Source: Hirsutella rhossiliensis
Taxonomy: Eukaryota; Ascomycota; Sordariomycetes; Hypocreales; Ophiocordycipitaceae
Length of the DNA: 64,000 nucleotides
Reading direction: 5' to 3'
NCBI RefSeq assembly: GCF_020360975.1
Contig: NW_025408671.1
Location: 4,402,001-4,466,000 of the forward strand
The position numbers and the translations under genes are program-made. Shown in pieces: positions 34,431 to 44,789 of the stretch. How positions within the stretch are numbered: the stretch's first letter is position 1; each line of letters starts with the position of its first letter. The notes beneath the pieces are model-generated. The model saw only the letters and a program-made list of their open reading frames with translations, was not told the DNA's origin and did no database searches.

Positions 34431-34893
34431 TATCGCGAAGTATAGATAAATTTTATAGTTCTTAGAGATATCCTTTAGTAAGAGGGACTAAGGAAGCTAA
34501 AAATACTTAGTATAAAAGAAGGAAGAAGGAGCTAAAAAGAGGTATAGAAAGGAGGGTAGGAGTATAAAGGGAAGTATAAGTAGCGAGAAATAAGATAGAT
34601 ATACTAGTAACGGCTAAAAAGGAGGGGAAAAACTAGTAAAAAGCTTAGTAGTTAAAAGGATATTAGTAGCTTCTTTAAGTAGGATCTTCTTTATTAATTA
34701 AGATACTAAATAAGTATAAAAAGGGGCGTTAAATAAAGAAAAGAAGGATAATTAAGGTAATAAAATAATTACTCCATTACTTTAATTACTGCCCTTATAA
34801 GAATTAAATAGCTTAGCCCTACCTTCTAACCCCTTACTTTTAATTTTACCTTTATATATTTTATATATACTTCTTATATCTCTTTATATCAGA
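34431..34893 (+). repeat. Copia-A4 3' LTR
   Basis: It begins TATCGCGAAG after a polypurine tract (TAAGGGGGTA) and matches the A1 LTR with heavy C-to-T and G-to-A change. The right end is placed by alignment to TTCGCGAGA and is approximate. Confidence 0.8.
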
Positions 34894-36670
34894 ATATAAG
34901 CTATTAATAAAGAAGATAGTATAATACGTTCTTCTTAAGATAAATTAGTTTATTTATCGAATAAGGAAACTATTACTATTAGCGAGGTTTAATCGTTTAA
35001 TACCTTAGATATATTAAACTAAGATACTATTCTTAGTAACCCTATATTTTTAATTAAGGGTTTACTTAGTAGAACTATTAAAGTAAAGAACTATAGTAAG
35101 TTAAATACTTAAGTAGTTCCTAAGTATTTTCCTTTAGTCTATATCCTTTTTATTTAATAAGGTACTCTTATTACTAACCTTATTTTCTTATATTTAGTAT
35201 TTATTTTATTTTATATTCTTAATTATTATTAACTTTAAATTTTTCCTATAATTAATCGTTTTATAGCGCTAGGTTTAATAATAAGATATAAAATATTAGG
35301 TATATTTATATTATTATTAATAGCATAAGTTTTAGTTTACTTTTAAAAGAGTTTTCTTAACCTTAAATAGTCTAAGTTTCTTAAATTTTAATTTATTACT
35401 TAGTAGTTTTATTTTAATATTTCGTTATATAAGGTAAACTATATCTTCCTCTTAAAAGATTAGTCCCTATAATCTTTTCCGATTATAGTAAGTAGATATT
35501 CGTTCTTTAATAAATTAAAGTTCTTATTATATTTATTTATATAATTTTTATAGCTAATCTATTTATAGTTTCGCTTATTTTACTTATAGTCCTTATTAAG
35601 TAACCTTAAATACTTCTAAGTTATATCTATAATTAATATATACTAGTAAGAGCTTAGTTATTTTTATAACTAAGCTATTATAAGCTAGTTATATTATTAA
35701 TAGCTATTTAACTTAATTGTTTTATTTATAACTAATATAGTATTATAAATATTATTTAAGCGTTTAGTTAAGTTATTTTATTTATTTATTTATTTATAGG
35801 TAATAAGCTATACTAAGCTTATATTTTATCTTTAATTATACTATAAAAGCTTATTAAAACTTAGCTATAAATATACTTTATATATTAAAGATAATCTTAT
35901 TTAATAGCTTATAATTACTAATAATTATTTATAGGAATATATATACTAGCTCTTTTATATTACTTACTTTTTTATATAGTAAGAAGTATCTATAATTTAT
36001 TAATTTATTAGTAATAATAAATATACTATTATACTTAATATTAGTTATAGGTTCTTTTAATAGTAATAGCTTTATAATATAGTTAAAAGCTATTAAATCC
36101 TATAGTTTCTCTAGTACTAGTAATAGTTATAATTCTTTATATAGCTTATATTATTTAGCTTTACTTTATATATAAAGTTTCTATTTTATAATAACTTATT
36201 ATACTACTTCCTTAAGCTATAGGAGGTTATATTATCGTTTAATCTTTTTTATTATTCTTTAGATTCCTTAGTATCTATATATTAAATATTTATATATATC
36301 TTATATAACTTTATCTTATAATTCTAATAGTATCTAGATTTTATTTTTATATATTAGAACTTCTAAATATTCTATATTATATCTATTTAGTACTTTATAT
36401 TCTTTTATTTATTTTAGGATCTTTTAATAAGTTAAGTTATTAAGTTATACTTTAAATATTATATTTAGCTATTATTACTAGTAGTTCTTATTTTCGTTGA
36501 TTTCTAAGAGCTATCCTTTCGTTATAAGGGCCTTTATATTATAGTTACTTTATTAACTAAGGGTATTAGCTTAACTATTTTCTATCTCTTTTCTATAGAT
36601 TATTTTATAGTTAAATTCTAATAAGTATTTAGCTTATTAGACTTATCGTCCGTTTAACTATTATATTATT
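34894..36670 (-). pseudogene. Gypsy-1b pol 3' part (integrase side), unresolved
   Basis: Very AT-rich, stop-laden sequence lies downstream (minus-strand sense) of the RNase H region. By gypsy order it should contain integrase and perhaps the 3' end of the element. I could not identify catalytic residues, a zinc module or an LTR by eye. The assignment rests on position alone. Confidence 0.4.
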
Positions 36671-39068
36671 ATAATATATAAGATGTTTTTATAATTTATA
36701 TAAACCTTAACTTTATACTTACTTTTAAGAATATAGTATCGAAATTCTTTAAAAGGTTAAATAATTATAAGGAATTCTTTATTATAGATAAGGTAATTAA
36801 GTTCTATACTATATAGCTTCTTTAAATAAAATATAATTAGTTATAGTCCTCTTTTATTATCTTTTTATTTAATTTATACTTTTAATATAAAGTTTAATAT
36901 ATTAATTTTAAGTTCGATTTATCGTTTTAGATTAAAGGTAGTTAAGACTAGTTCTTATATAATTATAGTTTAATATATTTAAAAGCTTTATTAGCTCTAT
37001 TACCTTATATAAATTCTTTTTCCTTTTTTATTAAGTTATATAGTAGTACTATAATCTTTTTAAAATCTTTAGTAAATCATTAGTAGTAATTTATAAATCC
37101 TAAGAAACTTTATATATTCTTAATATTTTTTAGCGTTAGCTATTCTTTAACTAAGTTAATCCTATCTTATTATATTTATATCTCTCTTAATAAGATTATA
37201 TATTTAAGTATATTTACTTCCTATATATAGAACTTACTTTTCTTTAGTTTAACTAGTAACTTTATAATTTAAAGTATATAGAGTACCTTATAAATATATT
37301 CCTTATATTCTTTAAAGGTATCTAAGATAATTAGGATATTATCTAAGTATACTACTATAAAAATATCTAAGTATTCGCGTAGGATATTATTAATTATTTA
37401 TTAAAAGGTAGCTAGTATATTTATAAGTTTAAATAGTATTACTAGATATTTAAATAGTCCGAACTTTATTTTAAAGGCTATTATCTATTTATATCCCTTT
37501 TTTATATATATTAAGTTATAGGCGCCTCTAAGATTAAGAGCTATAAACTATTTTTTACTATATAGTTAATCTTATAGTTTTAATATAAGTAGTAATAGTA
37601 TTCTATCCTTTATTATAATATTATTTAAGCGTTTATAGTTAATAACTAGTTATAGATTACTATTTTTCTTTAAAATTAATATAACTAAATAGCTTACTTT
37701 AGATATTAAAGTTTATATATATCCCTTTTATAGATTCTTATTAAGGTAGTCGCGTAGCGTTTATAGTTACTTTTCGTTTAAGTTATAAATCTTATAAAAT
37801 ATTAGCGTTATTCTATCCTTAAGATAAAATTTATAGTCTTATTAGCTATATTTAAGTAACCCTATCTTAAGTTCTTTCTTAAGGAGTTTATTATTTTTCT
37901 AGTATTCTTAAAGGATATTCTTTATTTTATCTTATAGGCTTTATTTTTTCTTTTAAAAGCTAGTTTCTCTTAACTTAAGCTCTTTATTAATTTATTTAAG
38001 GTCTTTCCTTAAAGTAGTAATAACTCTTTAAATCTTTATATTATATCCTTTATTCTATTTATATTAGATACTAAGTTATATAGCTATATTACTTAGTATA
38101 TAGGTCTTCTAAGTTATATAGCTATATTACTTAGTATATAGGTCTTCTTAGTCGATTTTATTATATCTACTAGTTTAGTTACTATTTTTATTTATATCGC
38201 TAAAGCCTATGATAATTTACTTAAATAGTTATCCCTTTTATCTTATTTAGTAGCTAAATTATTATAAAATCTTACTTTCTTTTAAATCTACTAGTCCTAG
38301 AAACCTATATCTTTATTTTAATATAGCTAGCTAGTTTTTAAGTTAATTAATAGGTTGCTCTCTTATAGCTATAAAAGTCTTAATATAAAGTTATATTCTT
38401 TAATATCTATAATATTAACGTTAACTTATTTATTATAACCCTAGATATTAATATTAAGGTAATTAATCTTTATATAAATAATTCCGTTATTATAGTTAAA
38501 GGCCTCTCCTTTAATATTTATAAGTTTATATAAATCTCTTTTATATATCTATATAAGTTAGTAATAATTAATAACTCTAAGTAAAACGTAATTACCTATT
38601 ACGCTATAGTTTAAAAGTATACGTATATAATATCCTACGATTTAAATATCTAATACTATTTAGTTACTATAACTTATTATTACTATATATAAGGTCCTTA
38701 GATCTTATTATATTATATTAGTTTATAGCCCTTTTATAAATAGTATACCTTGTTTTTTACTTAGTTTTTATTTATTTTATTTAGGTATTCTTCTTTAATT
38801 TATTATTAATATCGTTTCTTTTTATTTTTATCGTATAGTATTATATTAGGGCTTAAGAGACTAATTTCTTATAGCTAATATAAGATTTCTTATTTCTTAA
38901 TACTATATCGTTTATATTATACTACTTTATAGTTAATTATATACTATACTTTATAATTCTATTTATTTTTATACTAAAGGTTAAGTTTTTATATAGTATC
39001 TTTTTATTTTTTATATAGTATTTCTATATCGATTCTTCCTTAGTTAAATATAGCTTATAGCCTTTATA
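36671..39068 (-). pseudogene. Gypsy-1b reverse transcriptase region
   Basis: The minus strand carries the same RT active-site remnant as Gypsy-1, YLDNILII at about 37326-37350, where the second Asp has become Asn by RIP. Flanking blocks match 6342-8480 with transition differences in both directions, so the two copies were mutated independently. A 38-bp exact tandem duplication at 38071-38146 is private to this copy. Confidence 0.75.
38071..38146. repeat. 38-bp exact tandem duplication
   Basis: Two identical 38-bp units (38071-38108 and 38109-38146) occur where Gypsy-1 has one (about 7531-7570). Exact identity in RIPped sequence suggests the duplication arose after RIP. Confidence 0.9.
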
Positions 39069-39071
39069 TAT

Positions 39072-39556
39072 TCTCGTAAAGAGAGATATAAGAAGTATAT
39101 AAAAATATATAAAGGTAAAATTAAAAGTAAGGGGTCGGATAGGTAGGGCAGAGAGATTTAATTCTTATAGGAGTAGTAATAAAGGTAAGGGAGTAATTAT
39201 TATATTGCCTTAATTATCCTTTTTTCCTTTATCTAACGCCCCTCTTTATATTTATCTAATATCTTAATTAATAAAGAAGATCCTACTTAAAGAAGCTACT
39301 AATATCCTTTTAACTACTAAGCTTTTTACTAGGTTTTCCCCTCTTTTCTAGCCGTTACTAGTATATCCGTCTTATCTTTCGCTACCTATATAGGAAGCTA
39401 TCGCTACTTTTACTTCCCCTTATACCCTTACCCTCCTTTTTATACTTCTTTTTAGCTCCTTCTTCCTTTTTCTATACTAAGTATTTTTAGCTTCTTTAGT
39501 CCCTTATACTAAGGGATATCTCTAAGAACTACGAAATTAAGCTACGCTTCGCGATA
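39072..39556 (-). repeat. Copia-A5 3' LTR
   Basis: Plus-strand reading runs from TCTCGTAAAGAGAG to CTTCGCGATA, the reverse of the family LTR with RIP changes. It is about 485 bp. Confidence 0.87.
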
Positions 39557-39568
39557 TACCCCCTTAGC

Positions 39569-41688
39569 TATAGCCTGCCCTTTAAGGGCATAGCTAATAT
39601 AGCTTTAGGCTAGTAAGCGTATAAAGGAGGTTCTTAGCTCTATACTTCTCCCTTTACTTAAGGAAAGTAGGGGCCCTTTTAGGTCCCTAGGCTCTTTTAG
39701 ACCTACTTAAGGAATAGGGGCCTAAAGAGGGGAAAGTCCTATAAGAAAGGGGGCCTTCTTAGAAGGGAAAAACCTCTTCCTTTTTTTTAGCTATAGCCGT
39801 TACCTTCTCGTATAGGCTATTAGCTTCTCTCGTAGACTCTTAAGGCGGGCCTCTAAAGTTAGCTTTTATTAAACGTCTTTTAGCCTAATTTATTATAAAA
39901 AACAGCTAGCTTTTACTTCGGTAAGGGCTTTATAAGACTATTAGCTTTTATTAATACCGTTAGAACCTAATAAACGGAAATAAGTCCCTTTTAGACTTCT
40001 TAGCGTAACTAATACTAGTAGATATCGATATACTATAGCTAGGTTAATAGCTTACTATTTTCCTTTATTAGAATTCGTATAGTCTATATATTATCGTATT
40101 CTATAGCTAATAGGGACGGAATTTATAGTTATAAAGATATAAGTAGCCGGCTAAGAAAAATCGCTTCTTTTAACGCTTCTAAAAAAGCTAGTAGCTCTGC
40201 CTCTATACTTAATATAGTAACGGTAGCTTACTTCGAAGCTCTCTAAGCAATAGTTCCTCTAAAAAGGGATATAATATACCCCTATAAGCTCTTTCTATTT
40301 AAGGAATTATCTATAAAGGACGAATCGCTCGAATAAAGAAAGATTTCGGTAGCTAATTTCTTCCTTTCCTACCCTCCTAGGCGTAAACTATATAATCTTA
40401 TTAAATAGAGATAAAGGATAGCTCGGTCTACTACTTCTTAGTGCCTAGGGCTAGGATTCTAGTTATACCTAGCTAGCTAGGAGACTATAAAAGAGATATC
40501 CGGTCTAGTAGAAATAGCTAAAAAAAGCAGGGAGCCTACCTTCTATTAATATTAGTGTTTCTCTTACTCCCTAGCTAAAAATAATAGATTAGGTAAAAGC
40601 TCTTCGTTTAATATAGGCGTAGAGGGAAGCTTCTTTTTAAGGGAATTAAGGAGGAATTTATAAGCGACTTTATCGATATAGGCGTCCTAGGTAAGCTAGA
40701 TAGTCTATTAGGACCTATTCTAAAGGATTTATATCCTTAGGAACTACTTTAGCTCCCCTAGCTTAGTTATCTTATACCTTTATTATAAGCCTTATATAGC
40801 CTCCCTAGTAGTAGCTTCTTCCTCTTTTAAGTAGGCCTAGATAATATTATTAACGTAAAAGAAGACCGTAGTTTTACCCTTTTATATTATATATAGTTCC
40901 TAAGGGACTTTCTTAAAGCCTAAGGCTTTAAGGGAACTAGTTAAATACTATTACTAAAGAAGAGGTAATCTTTATAGTCTATATAAAGCTTTCCTAAGCT
41001 ATAGAACCTTTCCTAACTATTAGAAGCTTAGTAGAAGGCGTATATAGATAACTTCTTCTTCCTTATATAGGTAGTTAATAAAGGCGTTAACTATATCTAT
41101 CTAATTAAGCTCGAGGTCGAATTCTACTACTATAGCTATAAGGGTCCGAAAAGACATCCCTACTAAGGTAGTTGCCTTAGTAGGAAGATCCCCTTTTTCC
41201 TACTAATTCCTATAGATAACTAGCTAGGCCTTATACTTTTAAAGGAAGCTATATTTATTAGTCTTATAGATAAAGACCTATTTATAGCTAAGGACCTATT
41301 TTCCTCTTACCCTTTCCTTAAGGACCTCTTTAAAAGACCCTATTTCTTCGTATAAGGCTAGGTAGTCTTTCTAAGCTTAGAAAAACTAGTTTTTTAAAGG
41401 GTGTTTTTCTAGCTACTTTTAGTTTACTAGTAGGTCTAAGAGGTCTCTTTTATATACCTTCCTACTAATACTAGCTTAAAAAGCCGGCCTATTATAAACG
41501 CTTTATAAGAACCGTCTTTTATTAGTATTAAATAGAAGTTAGAAAAACAATCGAAATAAGGAAGAGGTTAGTCTTTTTTAATATCGGCCCTTATACCTTC
41601 CTTTACTTCTTAAAGTAAGGATAAAAAAGCAGCTAGATAATCCTTAGAGAGAGGTGCCTTTCCTACCCCCTTAAGGGTTAAGATAAAA
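39569..41688 (-). pseudogene. Copia-A5 RT and RNase H remnant
   Basis: It is collinear with A1 from about 13400 to 15560. The RT active-site codons lie near 40852 and appear as a YVNN-type RIP form. RNase H blocks cover about 39880-40560. Numerous stops; no coding capacity. Confidence 0.8.
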
Positions 41689-43012
41689 GTATCTATAAAA
41701 ACCTTAGCTATTATATCTTCTTAGCTAACTTTTCGAAACTAAGCCTAAAACATAGAAAAAGTATATGCCTAGAACCGTTACGAATAGCGTATTACGCCCC
41801 CTTAAGTATAGCCTCGTATAGCTACTAGCGGGTGCGTAATATACTACTAAAGATTATAAATTAAGCGAGGTTCTCCTTTATATAGGTAGAAAACTCTTCC
41901 CCGCCCTCGCTAACTAAGGGTATATACCCCCCCCTACTAATAGGACTAAGCCCGGACCTAACTTAGGACCCTAGCCTAGATATAAGGAGGGCCCCTTTAA
42001 CTTTAACCCCCCCCCCCCCTATTAACTTAAAGGTCGAAATAAGCAGCTTAGAGGCTAGGGCCCGCTTAAAAGAAGCTTTAAAAGGCTAACGCCTTTTAAG
42101 GACCCTAGAAGAAAGGCCTAGGACCCGAGACTAGGACCTAAAGGATATTAAGATAGAAGATAATACCTAGCCTATACTAAAGACTAGCCTTTTTAAGCCT
42201 AGCCTAGCCCTACCTTAGGCTAGCTACTTCTAGCCTAACTAGCCCTTAAAGTAAGTAAAGGGGCGAAAGAGAGCTATACTTAGCAGCCCTATTAGCCCTA
42301 TACCTATCCGACCTACGTTCTAACGCTCGTAGTAGACCTAGCCCCGGCCCTAGTACCCTTTCCCTAGGGACCGGGCCTAGGGCTTCTTTTAGCAGGCCCT
42401 CTAAGCCCTTAAGGAAGCCTAAAAAATCGAACCCTTCTATAAGACCCTTATAAAAGGGCTCGAAAAGGCAGCTATAAGGATACCGGACCGCTAATAGCCC
42501 CTATAACAGCCCCTATACTAGCTTAAGGCCGCCTAGTAGCCTAGGGCTACCTAAGGAAACCTTAAAGCGAGCTCGTAAGCTAAGGTTACTATAAAGAAGG
42601 CGCTTAAGGCCCTAGCTAAGGCCCTAGCTAAGGCTCCGGTAAAAGCCTTAGCTAAGACCCTAGCTAAGGCCCTAGCTAAGAGAAACGTAAAAGAGGACTT
42701 CTAACTTATCCTAAAGCTAAAGAAGGAATCGCTAACGCTAACTATTAACCCTATTATACTTCGTAACGAGCTTAATAAGGCTATAAGGGAACTAGCTATA
42801 TTAGCTTAATCGACCTTAAATAGAGGAAATATAGTTATAACGATAAAGGCCCTATATATAGTAAAGAAGCTTTTAAAGTAGTAGGAGAAGTAGTCCCTAT
42901 ACCTTAAGGAGCTACCTATTAAATCGGCCGACCTTCCTACTAGCTAAACTAAGCTAGTAGCCCGGAGCGTCCTTAACCTCCTAGAGACCCCTATCCTTAA
43001 TATCTTCGCCGT
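41689..43012 (+). pseudogene. LINE-type ORF1 (gag-like), N-terminal part
   Basis: The plus strand, with RIP stops, reads a basic, low-complexity N-terminal region. It contains a tandem KALA-like repeat (42599-42682: K-A-L-A units, about six) and a run of 14 C (42007-42020). A conserved-looking segment follows (DFQLILKLKKESLTLTINP, about 42700-42755, then RNELNKAIREL). The frame continues across the Gypsy-2 insertion into 61825-62438, where zinc-knuckle remnants follow. This order matches ORF1 of fungal Tad-like LINEs, a nucleic-acid chaperone for target-primed reverse transcription. ORF2 with endonuclease and RT is not seen. The 5' boundary, where it meets Copia-A5, is approximate. Confidence 0.65.
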
Positions 43013-43198
43013 TATAAGAGTCTTTAACTATTATAGGTAATAGGCTTAGGCCGCGGCCTAAGCCGTATAGTTATATACGGAGGGCCGGATCCTATAAGTA
43101 TAGGGGCGGGCTAGCCGCGTATAAAAGAGCTCTATATAGCTTATTAATATTATCCTATAGACGGCACCTACGCTTACGCCTTTACTTACTCCGTAATA
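43013..43198 (+). repeat. Gypsy-2 5' LTR
   Basis: It begins TATAAGAGTCTTTAAC (RIP form of TGTAAGAG) and ends CCGTAATA. It contains the palindromic GGCCGCGGCC core. It is identical in length to 61639-61824. Confidence 0.88.
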
Positions 43199-43289
43199 GT
43201 ATAAGTTATTAACTAATAGATCTAATAGATATCTCTTTAGAGAGGGCGCCTCCCTCTTAAGGAAGTACTCTGCCCTTCTTTAGATAGAT

Positions 43290-44028
43290 AGGAAGTATTA
43301 TAGCTATCCTAAAAGCGATTAAAAGCGCGACGGCTAGCGAGAAGGATAAGGTTCTCGCTATACTAAGCGAGCCGTCTATAAGACTAGCTCTAACCCCTAT
43401 AGCCTTTATAACGCCGGTTATAGCGGCGATACTACTAATATAGAAGCCGCTCCCTTAGCCGACTTAGGACGGTAAGCTAGAGTCCTTTTACTTCTTCCTT
43501 AGCTAGCTATAGATAAAGTTTATAACTAACGAGAAATAGGGCCTAAATAGCTATCGCGATATAGCGTAGTATTCGCTCCTTTATACGCTACTAGAGCCCT
43601 AGATATAGCGGATCTCCGGATTCTAGGATAAGGGCGGCCCTAAGGGTAAACGTAACCTATAAGACTTCTTTTAATACCTTATATATACGTTCGGCAACGT
43701 ATAGGAGCGGGAGAAGGCGTAAGATAGGCTATAGACCCTTAAGTAGAGAGATAGATAAACCTTTAGTAAATTCCTTCCCGATTTCGAAGAGACGCTCTTA
43801 TAGGCAGCGGGGACTATAGTATAGGAAGATAGCGCAAAGCTTATATAGCTATAGAATTCGATTACGCTAGCCCTATAAGAGCTACTTATCCCTATAATTA
43901 TACTTACTAACTACGGCGAGTATATAAGCTAGTTAATAAAGGTAGCTTAGGGCTATAAATAGACGCTGCGTTTTTAGAAGCTTTATAAGCGTACGCCGTA
44001 TAGCGGCGATAGGATTACCGCCCCTCTA
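43290..44028 (+). pseudogene. Gypsy-2 gag, upstream part
   Basis: The frame reads a Ty3-type capsid: a segment with LESFYFFLSQLQ (about 43470-43510), then SLLYATRALD (about 43570-43600), and a C-terminal ALQAYAV region before the Copia-C2 insertion. TAG and TAA interruptions sit at RIP-compatible codons. The same frame resumes at 55863. Gag would form the particle. The start codon was not located. Confidence 0.75.
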
Positions 44029-44596
44029 TCTTATAGTATATAAGCAAAAGCGGAATTTTAGGAAATTAAGGAATCACATAAGACTACGTAATAAAAGGGA
44101 AGAAGGAGTATAAGGTAGGATTTTCAACGGAATTTATTAGTAGTGTATTTGTATATAGAAGAGGTATTAAAGTTAATAATTCTATCTCTATCTACTAGCG
44201 GACATGCTGTCTTATATAGATAATTATAGCTAAACGGAAGAACCTTTCGGGACTAGATTTAGGCTGCCGTATAGCCCTAAGACTAGGGAATTCCGTGATA
44301 CCTCGAGTGAATCTAGAAGTGTCTTAGTTCTACTAATATTCGTGTTTAGAGGAGGTTAGTCGTGCCGGTGTTCTTAAGAGGTCTTAGCTAGCATTCTAAG
44401 CTAGCTCTGTTCCTTCGATTCCCGATTATACGATAACCGGCAACCCGTTTAATGCATAATAACATGTAAAATAACGAGCGATTCTTGCTCTATAGGATAA
44501 GATTTTATCTATAATTAATATACTACTTATTAGCTTATATAATCGGGAGAGTATATTATAGCTGCTTTATTTATAGTAGGAACACTATTCCTTACA
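44029..44596 (-). repeat. Copia-C2 3' LTR
   Basis: 568 bp; the inner end reads CCTTACA followed by the internal GCCTCCCTTAAAG, a polypurine tract in reverse. It matches 55290-55857 with transition differences. Confidence 0.92.
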
Positions 44597-44789
44597 GCCT
44601 CCCTTAAAGAGTAGATTTATATACTCTTTACTAATTTATTTATAGTAGTATATATATAGGGTAAAAACCTAATTTAGGAAAACCATTCTTATACCTTAAT
44701 AAGATATATAAAAACCTATTCTTTCTTAGGAAAAGAATCCTTAGGTATATACTAATAGAAAAAAAAACCCCTTTTAATTGCTTAGGAAC

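Larger units (their letters stand above)
26705..34893 (+). mobile_element. Copia-A4: heavily RIPped, carrying a DNA transposon
   Basis: Plus-strand Copia-A. Only the last 71 bp of its 5' LTR (26705-26775) remain next to Copia-C1. The primer site is 26776-26792, followed by gag-pol, the polypurine tract and a 3' LTR at 34431-34893. The pogo-like element at 28344-30526 interrupts the protease region. RIP is heavier than in A1-A3: even start codons and most Gln, Trp and Cys codons are changed. The right end abuts Gypsy-1b; no target duplication can be checked. Confidence 0.88.
34894..39071 (-). mobile_element. Gypsy-1b: second RIP-decayed Ty3/gypsy fragment
   Basis: The sequence from 36671 to 39068 is collinear with the Gypsy-1 blocks 1-218 and 6342-8480. 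The stretch 34894-36670 extends further towards the 3' side of pol than Gypsy-1 does in this window. It holds the empty target for Copia-B (TAAAG at 36888-36892). Both ends are abrupt: the left abuts the A4 LTR, and the right abuts the A5 LTR at 39072. Confidence 0.78.
39072..41688 (-). mobile_element. Copia-A5: 5'-truncated copy
   Basis: The minus-strand Copia-A keeps its 3' LTR (39072-39556), polypurine tract (39557-39568), RNase H and RT. Similarity ends in the linker before RT at about 41688, where LINE sequence begins. Together with A2, which keeps only the 5' part, it shows that breakage at the RT region has occurred at least twice. Confidence 0.85.

Noticed and set aside
42007..42020. 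Run of 14 C as a functional motif
   Set aside because: It lies in RIPped LINE sequence next to other C-rich runs. Length slippage or sequencing uncertainty in a homopolymer is a sufficient explanation.
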